The notes under the pieces were generated by a model. That model was given only the letters and a program-made list of their open reading frames with translations, did not search any database and had not been told where the DNA came from. This document shows, piece after piece, positions 20,313 to 28,470 of a stretch of DNA of 64,000 bases. Within the stretch, counting starts at the first letter, position 1. Each line of letters opens with the position of its first letter. Position numbers and translations under genes: made by a program. Source of the DNA: CAYULW01 sp964445815 (lineage in GTDB: Bacteria; Bacteroidota; Bacteroidia; Flavobacteriales_E; Vicingaceae); contig CAYULW010000002.1 in NCBI GenBank assembly GCA_964445815.1, positions 558,001-622,000 on the forward strand, written 5' to 3'.

Positions 20313-22115
20313 ATGAAGACTTTGTTGCGTTTTTACTGTTCTCATATTCTCTTATTGTTAGTATTAGTTTCTTATCAACACCATTTAACCGCCCAAAACA
20401 CAAACAATATAGAAGCCGTCAAAAGGCTTCAACGCTCAATATTCATTTTCAATTTTGCCCAACAAGTTGCCGGTTGGCCCGAACTAGAAGAAAGTGAAGT
20501 ATTTCAAATTGGAGTATTAGGTCCAGATAGAACAATTATCGACTTAAACGCCCTCGCTAAAAAAAGACATATCCAAGGCAAACCTGTTAACATAAAGCAT
20601 TTTAACTTAATTAAAGATATAGTAAACGTTCAACTTTTGTATGTTAACAACAGGTATAATTATGACATAGATTACATTTTAAGTAAAATAACAAGTAAGC
20701 ATATTTTATTGGTTACTGAAGATTATAATTATCACTCGTCCATGATCAATATTGTCAATGTAGGAAACTCATTTGCATATGAAATTAATGAGCAGTTGAT
20801 AAAGAATGAAGGATTTATAATAGCCCCTTCCCTATCTAAATATGCTGTTACCACTTCTGAAAAATGGAAAGAACTCTATCAAAATGCAGAACAAGCACTT
20901 TCATCTGCCAAACTTCAACAAGAGCAACTTCTAAAAAATAAAGATGATAAGATAATCTCTCAAGAAGAAATTATCAAACAACAAGAAATGGCCATCGATA
21001 CGACCTCAAGAGAGGTAAGCATAAGAGATGAATGGATCGAATTGTTGAATGCTGAAAATACCTTGCAAAAAAAGAAATATGAAGAAATGCTCGAGTTAGA
21101 AAAGGAGCTAGAGCAAAATATTCAACGACAGATTTTCTTTATTAAAAATCAAGATGCTAAGATTATTGAAAGTAATAAAGAAATTAAACGTCAGAAAGCA
21201 TATCTAAAGAATCAAGAAAAAGAGATAACTAGAAAGGAACTCATTTTACAATCAAAAAATGATAAGATTGATTTACACAGAAGAATTAATTTTTTATTTG
21301 TGGTTCTTACGGTTATTCTTTTGATCACAGGTATAATTGTCTACAGAAGTTATTTGACTAAGAAAAGGCTTAGTCTTCTTTTGGAGGAAAAGAATGCTTC
21401 TATAGAAAAACAATCTAAACTATTAGGCATTCAAAACACGGAGTTAGAAAACTTCAATTACATGGCCACCCATGACCTAAAAGCACCAATTAGCAACATA
21501 GAAGGATATTATTCATTTTTAAAGGAAGACCTTGCAGGCATTAACAATCAGGAAGTAACCGACTCTATGCATTGGATCGGTATTTCTATAAAACAGGCGC
21601 AAAAAACCATCTCAGACTTAACGTTTGTGACACAAATGAAAAACTTAACAGAACAACCGGTGCATATTGAGCTTTCTGAAATTACAAAAGGTATTCTAGA
21701 TGGATTTAAAAAAGACATCGAGACTAACCAAGTCTCTATTTATCAAGAATTTGACAATTACCCCAAAGTCTATTTCGGAAAGATAGGGTTGAAAAGTATA
21801 TTACAAAACCTGATAAGTAATGCTATAAAATATCGCTCTGAAAGAAGAAAGTTAGAGATCAAGATGACTAGTAATGTTGAAGAGGAGTATTCTGTAATTT
21901 CTATTAAGGACAATGGGATAGGAATTGATCTTGAAAAACAAGGTACCCACCTTTTCGGTTTATTTAAACGAATTGAAACCAATACTGAAGGAAGTGGTAT
22001 TGGGCTATACCTTATCAAAAAGATTATTGAAAATGCCGACGGAAAAATAAAAGTTGAGAGTCAACCAGATATCGGATCTGTCTTTAAAGTTTACCTAAAG
22101 CGCAGTGATGATTGA
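20313..22115 (+). CDS. YfiR-domain (DUF4154) sensor histidine kinase
   Basis: A 600-aa membrane kinase. I choose ATG 20313, just after the receptor stop, because it leads into a signal peptide (LLRFYCSHILLLLVLVSY); an earlier in-frame ATG lies within the receptor gene. Residues about 30-175 are a YfiR-like periplasmic domain (IFIFNFAQQVAGWPEL, FQIGVLGPD, ILLVTEDYN, SFAYEINEQL). Next come a long coiled coil (about 190-330), a membrane helix (FLFVVLTVILLITGIIV), HisKA (MATHDLKAPI) and HATPase (NLISNAIKY, DNGIGIDL, GSGIGLYLIKK). YfiR is normally a separate periplasmic inhibitor, so the fusion is of interest. Confidence 0.9.
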   Translation: MKTLLRFYCSHILLLLVLVSYQHHLTAQNTNNIEAVKRLQRSIFIFNFAQQVAGWPELEESEVFQIGVLGPDRTIIDLNALAKKRHIQGKPVNIKHFNLIKDIVNVQLLYVNNRYNYDIDYILSKITSKHILLVTEDYNYHSSMINIVNVGNSFAYEINEQLIKNEGFIIAPSLSKYAVTTSEKWKELYQNAEQALSSAKLQQEQLLKNKDDKIISQEEIIKQQEMAIDTTSREVSIRDEWIELLNAENTLQKKKYEEMLELEKELEQNIQRQIFFIKNQDAKIIESNKEIKRQKAYLKNQEKEITRKELILQSKNDKIDLHRRINFLFVVLTVILLITGIIVYRSYLTKKRLSLLLEEKNASIEKQSKLLGIQNTELENFNYMATHDLKAPISNIEGYYSFLKEDLAGINNQEVTDSMHWIGISIKQAQKTISDLTFVTQMKNLTEQPVHIELSEITKGILDGFKKDIETNQVSIYQEFDNYPKVYFGKIGLKSILQNLISNAIKYRSERRKLEIKMTSNVEEEYSVISIKDNGIGIDLEKQGTHLFGLFKRIETNTEGSGIGLYLIKKIIENADGKIKVESQPDIGSVFKVYLKRSDD

Positions 22116-22506
22116 AATGGTAAAGTCCATATTATTGATAGATGATAGTGAAGCCACCAATAACTATAATAAGCGATTGATCGAGCGAGCCGGTTTTGCT
22201 CAAGAAATACATATAATTTCTTCCGGAAAGATTGCCCTAGACTTTATAAAACAGAATCAAGAAAATTTACCCCAACTGGTCTTCCTTGATATCAATATGC
22301 CTGGAATGGACGGATTTTCTTTTTTAAATGAGTTACAGCAACTTAGAAAGGCCAATTACCTCATTCCTAAGGTAGTTTTATTGACCACTTCCAATTTTGA
22401 AAAAGATCGGTTGAAAACAAATCAATTTAAAGAGGTTTTAATGAAAGTTAGTAAACCTCTTACTTATGAAACTTTAACAGTTGTTGAAAAGCATTATAAT
22501 AATTAA
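22108..22506 (+). CDS. Response regulator, receiver only
   Basis: A receiver protein of about 132 aa overlapping the end of the kinase gene by 8 bases; ATG 22108 is chosen, with GTG 22105 and ATG 22117 as alternatives. ILLIDDS supplies the acidic pair, the phospho-acceptor is in LVFLDINMPGMDG, and KVSKPL supplies the lysine. There is no output domain, as in Rcp1/CheY-like partners of this kinase type. It is presumably phosphorylated by the preceding kinase. Confidence 0.9.
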   Translation: MIEMVKSILLIDDSEATNNYNKRLIERAGFAQEIHIISSGKIALDFIKQNQENLPQLVFLDINMPGMDGFSFLNELQQLRKANYLIPKVVLLTTSNFEKDRLKTNQFKEVLMKVSKPLTYETLTVVEKHYNN

Positions 22507-22631
22507 AGAGGTTCTTTTATCTAAACTAAAGTTGCTTTTTTTCTTTATATAGCTCTTATTAAATACTGCCTCAGCCTCTTGCTCTCTTTTTGAAATGCAA
22601 GTAATTTCGCACATGCTAAAACGGAGAAATA

Positions 22632-24488
22632 ATGGAAGCCAAAAAAGTACTCGATTCCCTCAATGAAATATTAAAAAACACACCTGACGATTGGCTCCAA
22701 TTAACCACTCATCGCTTAGACATTTACAATGAAACTTTAGCAAAAAGCGAGTTTTTAGAACAGCTTGAACAGCTAGTAGAAACAAGTGCTTTAACGCCAT
22801 CTTCTCTAGCCCATCTTCCCACAGCATTCGATTACATCCGTTTAGGTCATCCCCTTTCATGTGTATTGGAATGGTCAATTGCACAACTGTATGGTTTAAA
22901 AGCAGAGCAAGTCATTAGTTTTTCTTCTAACTCCACTCCTATTTTAGCTGTGCTGCGAAAGAATCTGTTAACCAACACTAAAACACGAATCCTTTATTCA
23001 GAAAATGGACTACCCGAGCACTTTAATACAGAAACCATAAAGCAAGTCTATGGCTACGCCTTTGAGTTAAAACAGATTCATCCTAATGAAACGATAAGTG
23101 AATATGATGGAAGTACTCTACTGTTGAGTCAAGAAATGAATTTGGCGGCTTTACAATTGACCAACAATATCGATTTCCTAGTTAATCTACTTCCCGGATA
23201 CGGCAGCCTTATATTGGTGAACGGAGAACTGAATCAAGACTATGTCTCCGAGATACAACACGTGCGTAGAAGAGAAACCATTGCCATGACTCCTGCCAAC
23301 TGTAATGAAGTCTTACAAGCCATGTCCAATGAGTCTGAAGTCCCAACAAAGTTAGCTTCTTCTGATACAAACCATCAGAAGGTCTTAAACACCATAAAAT
23401 CAATTACAAAAGCCAAAACTGATGCATTAATTGGTTCCAGTGGCCTATCCATTCAATATGCCATCATGATGGGCTTGATCCACTATGCATTAGAAGAGCA
23501 CAAAGGCAAAGCCATTAAAATCATAGTACCCCCTAACTGTTATGGTGGCACAAATGACCAAGCCAGACGTGTTGCTGCTTGTATCGAGAATGTTGAGGTA
23601 TTGGATCTACCTGTAGACGGAGAACATGATATGGTACAAAGTACTGATCTGGTCTTGAACCAAGTTGCCAAAGAAGATGGGATTCCCTTAATTATTGCAG
23701 AAATACCAACTAATCCTAGGGTTGAAGTTCCTGATTTAATAGCACTTCAAGCAGCTTTAAGTAAAGAGCGGAAAACGACCGAAGGCAACACTGCTATTAC
23801 TCCGGTTTTTATCTTGGATCAAACCTTTTGTCCCAATGTACATTTTCTAGAAGAGGAAAACGAATTGGCCAAAGTACAGACCATTTCTTATGTAAGTGGC
23901 TCCAAATTCCCAAGCGGTGGCAGATGCACTGCTGGTTATTGCGTAGCCAATCGGAAAGCAGCACCTTTAATGGAAAAGATAGAGCAGCATTTAAAGTTAT
24001 GCGACAATGAAGCGACTGCTTTACAAGTAGAAATCTTGGCTCAGCAAATGCCCTCAATGAATGATCGCATTGAAGGGGCTTATCAGAACACAAGAGCCTT
24101 CGTCAACTTTGTGAAAGAAACCTTGCCAGAAGCCAAAATCAATTTTGTTTCTGAAGAATTAGCTGAACAAGGCTTTACGCCTTCTGTTTTTTCACTAGAC
24201 CTGCCAACTAAAGGCAATACGCACGAAAAAAGGGAAACCTATAAAAGAAAATTGAACGATCACTTGATTAATATGATGATCAAGGAGATTCCTAGTGAAA
24301 GCAAATACTGTGTCAGTTACGGTCAGTTAAAAGGTTGTTATTGGACCATTCCGGCCACCTCAACACAAGGAACCACCAAAGAAGGTGACAAAGATTACAT
24401 TGTTCGAGTGGCTTTATCTGCGAATATGGATTTGGAGAGGCATAAAGCGGTGTTTTTGGAGTTTGTGGGGACTATACGAGAAAACTAG
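22632..24488 (+). CDS. Double-length Cys/Met-metabolism PLP-dependent enzyme
   Basis: A 618-aa fold-type I PLP enzyme related to cystathionine gamma-synthase/beta-lyase. The active half begins near residue 265 (SSGLSIQYAIMMGL), with IVPPNCYGGTNDQARR, the aspartate in VFILDQTF and the Schiff-base lysine K425 in YVSGSKFPSGG. The family is usually about 400 aa; here the first 250 residues look like a degenerate copy of the same N-terminal fold (RLGHPLSCVLEWSIAQLYGL, then ISFSSNSTPILAVLR). The substrate is unknown. It is a single gene after a 125-base gap and converges with the defence island. Confidence 0.8.
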   Translation: MEAKKVLDSLNEILKNTPDDWLQLTTHRLDIYNETLAKSEFLEQLEQLVETSALTPSSLAHLPTAFDYIRLGHPLSCVLEWSIAQLYGLKAEQVISFSSNSTPILAVLRKNLLTNTKTRILYSENGLPEHFNTETIKQVYGYAFELKQIHPNETISEYDGSTLLLSQEMNLAALQLTNNIDFLVNLLPGYGSLILVNGELNQDYVSEIQHVRRRETIAMTPANCNEVLQAMSNESEVPTKLASSDTNHQKVLNTIKSITKAKTDALIGSSGLSIQYAIMMGLIHYALEEHKGKAIKIIVPPNCYGGTNDQARRVAACIENVEVLDLPVDGEHDMVQSTDLVLNQVAKEDGIPLIIAEIPTNPRVEVPDLIALQAALSKERKTTEGNTAITPVFILDQTFCPNVHFLEEENELAKVQTISYVSGSKFPSGGRCTAGYCVANRKAAPLMEKIEQHLKLCDNEATALQVEILAQQMPSMNDRIEGAYQNTRAFVNFVKETLPEAKINFVSEELAEQGFTPSVFSLDLPTKGNTHEKRETYKRKLNDHLINMMIKEIPSESKYCVSYGQLKGCYWTIPATSTQGTTKEGDKDYIVRVALSANMDLERHKAVFLEFVGTIREN

Positions 24489-24533
24489 TTCTTTGTTAGA
24501 ATTATCTCATGACTTGACTTCTTCTCGTATTTA

Positions 24534-25355
24534 TTACCTTAACGTTACTTCTAATTCATGCACATCCGTTTCCTTCACCTGCTGCTTAAAAAATAAGCCA
24601 CGATCAACCTTTACCGTACCTTTGATTTTAAACCTGATTTTATCAAGTCCCCTTGGAACAGCAGTGGTTTGAACCAATAGTTGATCTCCTAGTAATGGTG
24701 TCTGCTCTTCATCAGGAGTTAAGACCCAATGACACGTATTAGAGGCAATGCCGGTTGAAATGACCACGGGGAATTTTAAGCTGTAAACAAACTTTCCTGC
24801 AAAGTTGACATTTTTAGACAATTGTAAATTCATTGCTCCACCAATCGAAACATATTCGGGCAATAAATCTTTGGTTAATTCCTCAGGAATAGAAGCCATT
24901 GCATTTCCGGTTACCGATAATCCTCCTTCAAAATTGACATTTGCTTTGAGTACTTCTCTAAATCGGGTATGAGGAATCAAGTCTCTTGTTTGTGCATGTT
25001 CTAGTGGTAACCCATTTTCATCAATCATTTCTGCATCATAATGCAGTTCGTCTACCTTTGCTTTGCCTTTTGTTCTCGTTACTCCTATGGCATGCACAAT
25101 CGTATAGACATCCTTTTCTCGAAAAAGCATTTCCATTTTAGGAGGAAGAGTATCATGCACTCTTTCCAGAAGTTTTCTTAAATTGGTTACAATCGGACGA
25201 TTTCCCAGACGTACTCGAACACCCAATATTTCAGCCTCTCCGTAGATACCTTTCAATATAGGCTCTGCTTCTGCTGAGAATGATTTTGAAGCCAAGTCAG
25301 ATTCTTTATAACTTAATGCATCATTAAATAATAAGTCTTGCTCAATAAAGTTCAT
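24534..25355 (-). CDS. Unknown beta-rich protein, last gene of TIR-caspase operon
   Basis: I do not recognise this 273-aa protein. It has no signal peptide or membrane helix. The N-terminal third is mixed (FNDALSYKESDLASKSF); the rest alternates short hydrophobic strands with charged residues and looks like a beta sandwich (NVNFEGGLSVTGNAMAS, NVNFAGKFVYSLKFPVVIST). It starts 12 bases after the SLOG gene and ends the operon. By position it could be a substrate or effector of the caspase-like protease, or a scaffold; that is inference. It does not show the short N-terminal Cys of bacterial gasdermins. Confidence 0.75.
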   Translation of the reverse strand: MNFIEQDLLFNDALSYKESDLASKSFSAEAEPILKGIYGEAEILGVRVRLGNRPIVTNLRKLLERVHDTLPPKMEMLFREKDVYTIVHAIGVTRTKGKAKVDELHYDAEMIDENGLPLEHAQTRDLIPHTRFREVLKANVNFEGGLSVTGNAMASIPEELTKDLLPEYVSIGGAMNLQLSKNVNFAGKFVYSLKFPVVISTGIASNTCHWVLTPDEEQTPLLGDQLLVQTTAVPRGLDKIRFKIKGTVKVDRGLFFKQQVKETDVHELEVTLR

Positions 25356-25367
25356 TGTTATTCTATT

Positions 25368-25859
25368 TCAAGGAGTTAGTATGCTCGTTTCTTTTTGTGT
25401 GAGATTAATATGAATGACTTTGACCTTAGATTCTATTGCATATTGAACCACATCCCCAGTACCACCCCATCCTTTTGCCGGTTTTCCATTCCAAACTGCA
25501 AATAGTAAATCTGATTGATCAGCGATGTATTTGCCAGCTTCCCAAAATGCTTCTTCATTGGGTTCTTCATAGTTTAGGTTGATGAGTTGTTTTGCTTTCT
25601 CTTTAAGTTGACAGTATGGCTCAAGTGTTTCTTTTGAGAAGGTCTGCTCATAGTTTTGACAAGGGATAACTGCCTTAAATGAAATACCTTTTTCAATCAA
25701 ACATGCTGTAAACAATTGATCTGCTCCAATGGCTAAAGCACTTAAGCCCATTAAGGGTTTATACTGATCAATCAATCTCAGCAATTCTGTCTTTACCCAA
25801 GTTTTAGTGAGTTCATCAATTAAATCCTGATGCCCTGTCACTCCAAATACCATAATCAA
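25368..25859 (-). CDS. Stand-alone SLOG-domain protein (nucleotide-signal sensor candidate)
   Basis: A 163-aa Rossmann-like protein of the SLOG superfamily: first strand and glycine turn GVTGHQDL, then GLSALAIGADQLFTACLIEKG (the GxxxGAD region that contacts a nucleotide ligand) and WNGKPAKGWGGTGDVVQYA near the end. SLOG domains bind nucleotide-derived signals; in type I Thoeris the ThsA SLOG domain senses the TIR product. Here it is not fused to an effector. It sits 3 bases after the caspase gene and downstream of two TIR genes, so it is a natural candidate receptor for a TIR-made messenger. Confidence 0.82.
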   Translation of the reverse strand: MIMVFGVTGHQDLIDELTKTWVKTELLRLIDQYKPLMGLSALAIGADQLFTACLIEKGISFKAVIPCQNYEQTFSKETLEPYCQLKEKAKQLINLNYEEPNEEAFWEAGKYIADQSDLLFAVWNGKPAKGWGGTGDVVQYAIESKVKVIHINLTQKETSILTP

Positions 25860-25862
25860 ATG

Positions 25863-26855
25863 TTAAAATCTTTGCCGCTTTGCCATTCTCCAATAGAATT
25901 TCCCCATTAATGTAAGTTCACATCCAGTCCCTCGGATCGCTGCGAAATACATATAGTCTTCTTCTTGAGATAATCCATAAGGTTTTAAGAGTCCCAATCT
26001 ATTAAACCTCTGAAGTTCCCTAAAAACCAATATATTTTCATCAATAGCCTCAGGATTCTTACTTACACCATCTGTATCAAATGGTTCATAAGTATTATTT
26101 AATGGAAACTTATGTTCTTTTGTTGGGAAGTATTCTATAATCTTCCTTAATGACTTTAACTCTATCTTTGGTTTATTCCTTCTAATGGTTACCATCTTCT
26201 GAACATTAGACTTTAAGCGTGGCCGTTGATTCCAAGCATCAAATAATTGATCAGCGCATGAATATAAACTTGAAAGAGTTACTTTTCCAAGAATATCCGA
26301 AGCTCCTCCTTCTAAAGCTTCTAGTAAAATAGATGTTAACAAACCATTTCCATTGCCTTCTTTTGCATGTTCATTCTTACCTGAAGCAGTTAAAACAACG
26401 ACTCCTTCTTCTAAATATGCAGAATGCGAATAATCTATAAGTAAATTTCCAAAGGCACCACTATGACAACAATCCAAAATAATTATCACTTGTCTATGTC
26501 GCCGTTCGCGTGCAGCTTTATTTGCTAAAATAAGAACATCGGTCATACTGACTCCTTCATTATATTTCTCAGCATCTGATGTTACTAAAAAACCACCTGA
26601 AGAAGTTAATGCTCCATGTCCTGAAAAGAATAACAATGAAATATCTGCTTCACCTTGATACCATTCTTCTAGCTTTCCTCTAATTGTTTTTCGATCAGTT
26701 GCAAAGTTTTTTGATGTTACTACTTTACAGTCAAAATTGGGATCTCCATTAGCATGTTCACTAAGAAGGCAAGCCATTTGCTCAGCGTCATTTTCACAAC
26801 CCTTTAAAGGCTGCTTTTTATACTTATTAATACCAATTAATAGTGCTTTTCTCAT
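25863..26855 (-). CDS. Caspase-like protease (peptidase C14 family)
   Basis: A 330-aa protein with the caspase/metacaspase catalytic dyad intact: His80 in LLFFSGHGAL and Cys130 in IIILDCCHSGAFG. It opens with ALLIGINKYKKQPLKGCENDAE, the usual first strand and the NDA turn. After the catalytic domain (to about 235) there is a basic linker and a 90-residue C-terminal segment (LVFRELQRFNRLGLLKPYG) that looks like a small helical or winged-helix module. Its start overlaps the preceding TIR gene by 4 bases. In caspase-type Thoeris a TIR-made nucleotide switches on such a protease; that role here is inferred from context. Confidence 0.9.
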   Translation of the reverse strand: MRKALLIGINKYKKQPLKGCENDAEQMACLLSEHANGDPNFDCKVVTSKNFATDRKTIRGKLEEWYQGEADISLLFFSGHGALTSSGGFLVTSDAEKYNEGVSMTDVLILANKAARERRHRQVIIILDCCHSGAFGNLLIDYSHSAYLEEGVVVLTASGKNEHAKEGNGNGLLTSILLEALEGGASDILGKVTLSSLYSCADQLFDAWNQRPRLKSNVQKMVTIRRNKPKIELKSLRKIIEYFPTKEHKFPLNNTYEPFDTDGVSKNPEAIDENILVFRELQRFNRLGLLKPYGLSQEEDYMYFAAIRGTGCELTLMGKFYWRMAKRQRF

Positions 26856-27322
26856 TTTTTCATTCTTTTAATTTCATACTCCAGATTACCCCACGTCCAA
26901 GTGATCACATTTATGCCCTCTAACTCAGGAGGAATAGCTCCCTGATTGTTCTTTTTAATGTGCATCCCGATAATTGGAATTCCCTCTTCTTTCGCACACT
27001 TCATTTCCCATCGTTGTCCCCCGGCGTGATAGGTATTTTTACTGAGCAGAACGATCATCCCATCGCAGGATTTAATCTTAGTTCTGCATCTTTTCTTCCA
27101 CTCTTCTTGCTTCCAAGGTTGTTTAACCGACATGTCCACAAACGAAAAAGGTGTTCGTTCTTTTTTAGCTTGCTCTACCAAATAATCTCTATACTGTTTA
27201 TCCTTCATGGAGAAGCTGATAAAGATTCGCTTATTGAGTTCCTTTTCAGGTTTTTGTTTTTCTTTAAATAATTCGTGTAAGATTGTTCCAACTACTCCCA
27301 CACCTAATATGAACTGTAGCAT
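26852..27322 (-). CDS. ThsB-like TIR protein with N-terminal membrane helix
   Basis: A 156-aa TIR-like protein of the ThsB/MTH538 type (PF08937-like): IFISFSMKDKQYRDYL, FVDMSVKQPW, IKSCDGMIVLLSKNT and RWEMKCAKEEG, with the candidate catalytic Glu106. ThsB proteins make ADP-ribose-derived signals from NAD+. Residues 1-18 (MLQFILGVGVVGTILHEL) form a likely membrane anchor not present in the paralogue next door. It begins 7 bases after that paralogue and overlaps the caspase start. Confidence 0.88.
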   Translation of the reverse strand: MLQFILGVGVVGTILHELFKEKQKPEKELNKRIFISFSMKDKQYRDYLVEQAKKERTPFSFVDMSVKQPWKQEEWKKRCRTKIKSCDGMIVLLSKNTYHAGGQRWEMKCAKEEGIPIIGMHIKKNNQGAIPPELEGINVITWTWGNLEYEIKRMKK

Positions 27323-27329
27323 AAGCGTC

Positions 27330-27701
27330 TTATAAACTGTTAATAAAGTTTGTTATGTTGGACCATGACCATACTTTGGTCTTAACACCTACCAAATTGG
27401 TTCTATCATCGGCATAAGCATAAATGCCTAGTATCTTTTTCTTTTCTTCTTTAGCACATTGAATCTCCCACTGCTGTCCTTTAGACTTTAAAGAGTTCTT
27501 ACTTACCAATACAATGACTCCATCGGATCTTTTAATACGAGTTCGAACTTTCTTTTTCCATTCGGTTACATAAGCTTCTTTGACGGACATATCAGTGTAT
27601 GTAAAAGGAGACTTGGTGTTTAACGACTGGCCTTTTAATAGATCTCGCTGTTTTACATCCTTCATTGCAAATGCAATGAAGATTACTTTCTTAGTTGCCA
27701 T
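27330..27701 (-). CDS. ThsB-like TIR protein, first gene of caspase operon
   Basis: A 123-aa soluble TIR-like protein, clearly a paralogue of the next gene: VIFIAFAMKDVKQRDLL, YTDMSVKEAY, IKRSDGVIVLVSKNS and QQWEIQCAKEEK, with candidate catalytic Glu79. Two ThsB-like proteins before one effector set recall multi-TIR Thoeris loci, where each TIR may answer a different trigger. It is preceded by a promoter and operator (27726-27790), so the operon can be expressed separately from the regulator genes upstream. Confidence 0.9.
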   Translation of the reverse strand: MATKKVIFIAFAMKDVKQRDLLKGQSLNTKSPFTYTDMSVKEAYVTEWKKKVRTRIKRSDGVIVLVSKNSLKSKGQQWEIQCAKEEKKKILGIYAYADDRTNLVGVKTKVWSWSNITNFINSL

Positions 27702-27725
27702 AGATATACTTTAATTGTGATGAAT

Positions 27726-27733
27726 CAAAGCTA
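27726..27733 (-). promoter_or_regulatory. -7 promoter element of the TIR-caspase operon
   Basis: On the minus strand this reads TAGCTTTG, an exact TAnnTTTG match, 25 bases upstream of the first TIR start. It is half of an inverted repeat CAAAG-CTA-CTTTG (27726-27738). The TTTG lies exactly 48 bases from the operator at 27777, as in the two related promoters near 31.1 kb. There is no -33 match, as expected for an activator-dependent promoter. Confidence 0.65.
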
Positions 27734-27775
27734 CTTTGACAGACATTGGAAAAGCTAAGCAGAATAATGGATTTC

Positions 27776-27790
27776 TACTCCTTAGAAGTA
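27776..27790 (-). promoter_or_regulatory. Operator copy 1 (imperfect palindrome, NarL-type site candidate)
   Basis: The plus strand reads TACTCCTTAGAAGTA, with core ACTCCTTAGAAGT at 27777-27789. The core matches copy 2 (31094-31106) at 12 of 13 positions, and the likeness extends about 12-15 bases on both sides. It ends 76 bases from the TIR start. The regulator gene ends 12 bases away, so this is the gap between the regulator and the operon it probably controls. Confidence 0.65.
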
Positions 27791-27801
27791 TGGATCTTCA
27801 C

Positions 27802-28470
27802 TTAATCCAATCCGTTTTTGATGGCGTACAACATCAGTTCCTTGGAGTTATCTACTTCACATTTAGAAATTAAATTTCGGCGATGCGTTTCCACAGTTGA
27901 ATTGGCTATGAATAAGGCTTCGGCTATTTGTGGTGTTGACTTTCCGGCTGCAATTAGTTTCAATACTTCCTTTTCCCTTTTCGTAAGTGAAGGGCCTTTT
28001 ATTTCTTTTTCCTCTGGTTTTGCTTTCTGACTCATCCATTCTTCTAAAATGGTTTCAGTTGCTTCCTTCCCGAAGTAATTCTTTCCTTGTGAAATGGCAT
28101 CTAAGGCATCAATTAATTCTTCCTTACCCTTATTTTTTAGAACAAAACCAATTCCAAAACCATCCTTCTGTCCTGCTGCTCCTAGCTGCATCATTTCAGA
28201 AATGAAAGCACCTGAATTGTGCATGGTTAAAATCAAAATGTTCACTTTTGGATAGCGTTCCCGAAGAATTTTACTCAAATCTATACCATCCGGTGGAGGC
28301 ATTTCAATGTCTAAAATAGCAATATCAATCTCTTCTTGATCCAAATGATCCAAAACCTCTGATCCACTATTAGCGGTTGCGACCACTTTGTACTTTCTGT
28401 TGCCTTTTAAAATTTGCAATATACCGTCGATTATAATCTGATGGTCATCTGCTATTAAAACTTTAATCAT
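27802..28470 (-). CDS. NarL/LuxR-type response regulator
   Basis: A 222-aa DNA-binding regulator. Receiver domain at 1-125 with IADDHQ, phospho-acceptor in AILDIEMPPPDG, TMHNSG and FVLKNKG; LuxR helix-turn-helix at 155-220 (LTKREKEVLKLIAAGKSTPQ, NSTVETHRRN). It overlaps the kinase gene by 8 bases, so the two are translationally coupled. I infer that it binds the three 13-bp operator copies at 27777, 31094 and 31139, and so controls its own operon and the two TIR operons around it. Confidence 0.92.
   Translation of the reverse strand: MIKVLIADDHQIIIDGILQILKGNRKYKVVATANSGSEVLDHLDQEEIDIAILDIEMPPPDGIDLSKILRERYPKVNILILTMHNSGAFISEMMQLGAAGQKDGFGIGFVLKNKGKEELIDALDAISQGKNYFGKEATETILEEWMSQKAKPEEKEIKGPSLTKREKEVLKLIAAGKSTPQIAEALFIANSTVETHRRNLISKCEVDNSKELMLYAIKNGLD

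Noticed and set aside
24534..25355. Bacterial gasdermin next to a caspase-like protease
   Set aside because: Length (273 aa) and context would fit, but the early palmitoylated Cys and the usual N-terminal pattern are not visible, and no clear C-terminal inhibitory peptide is seen. Left as unknown.
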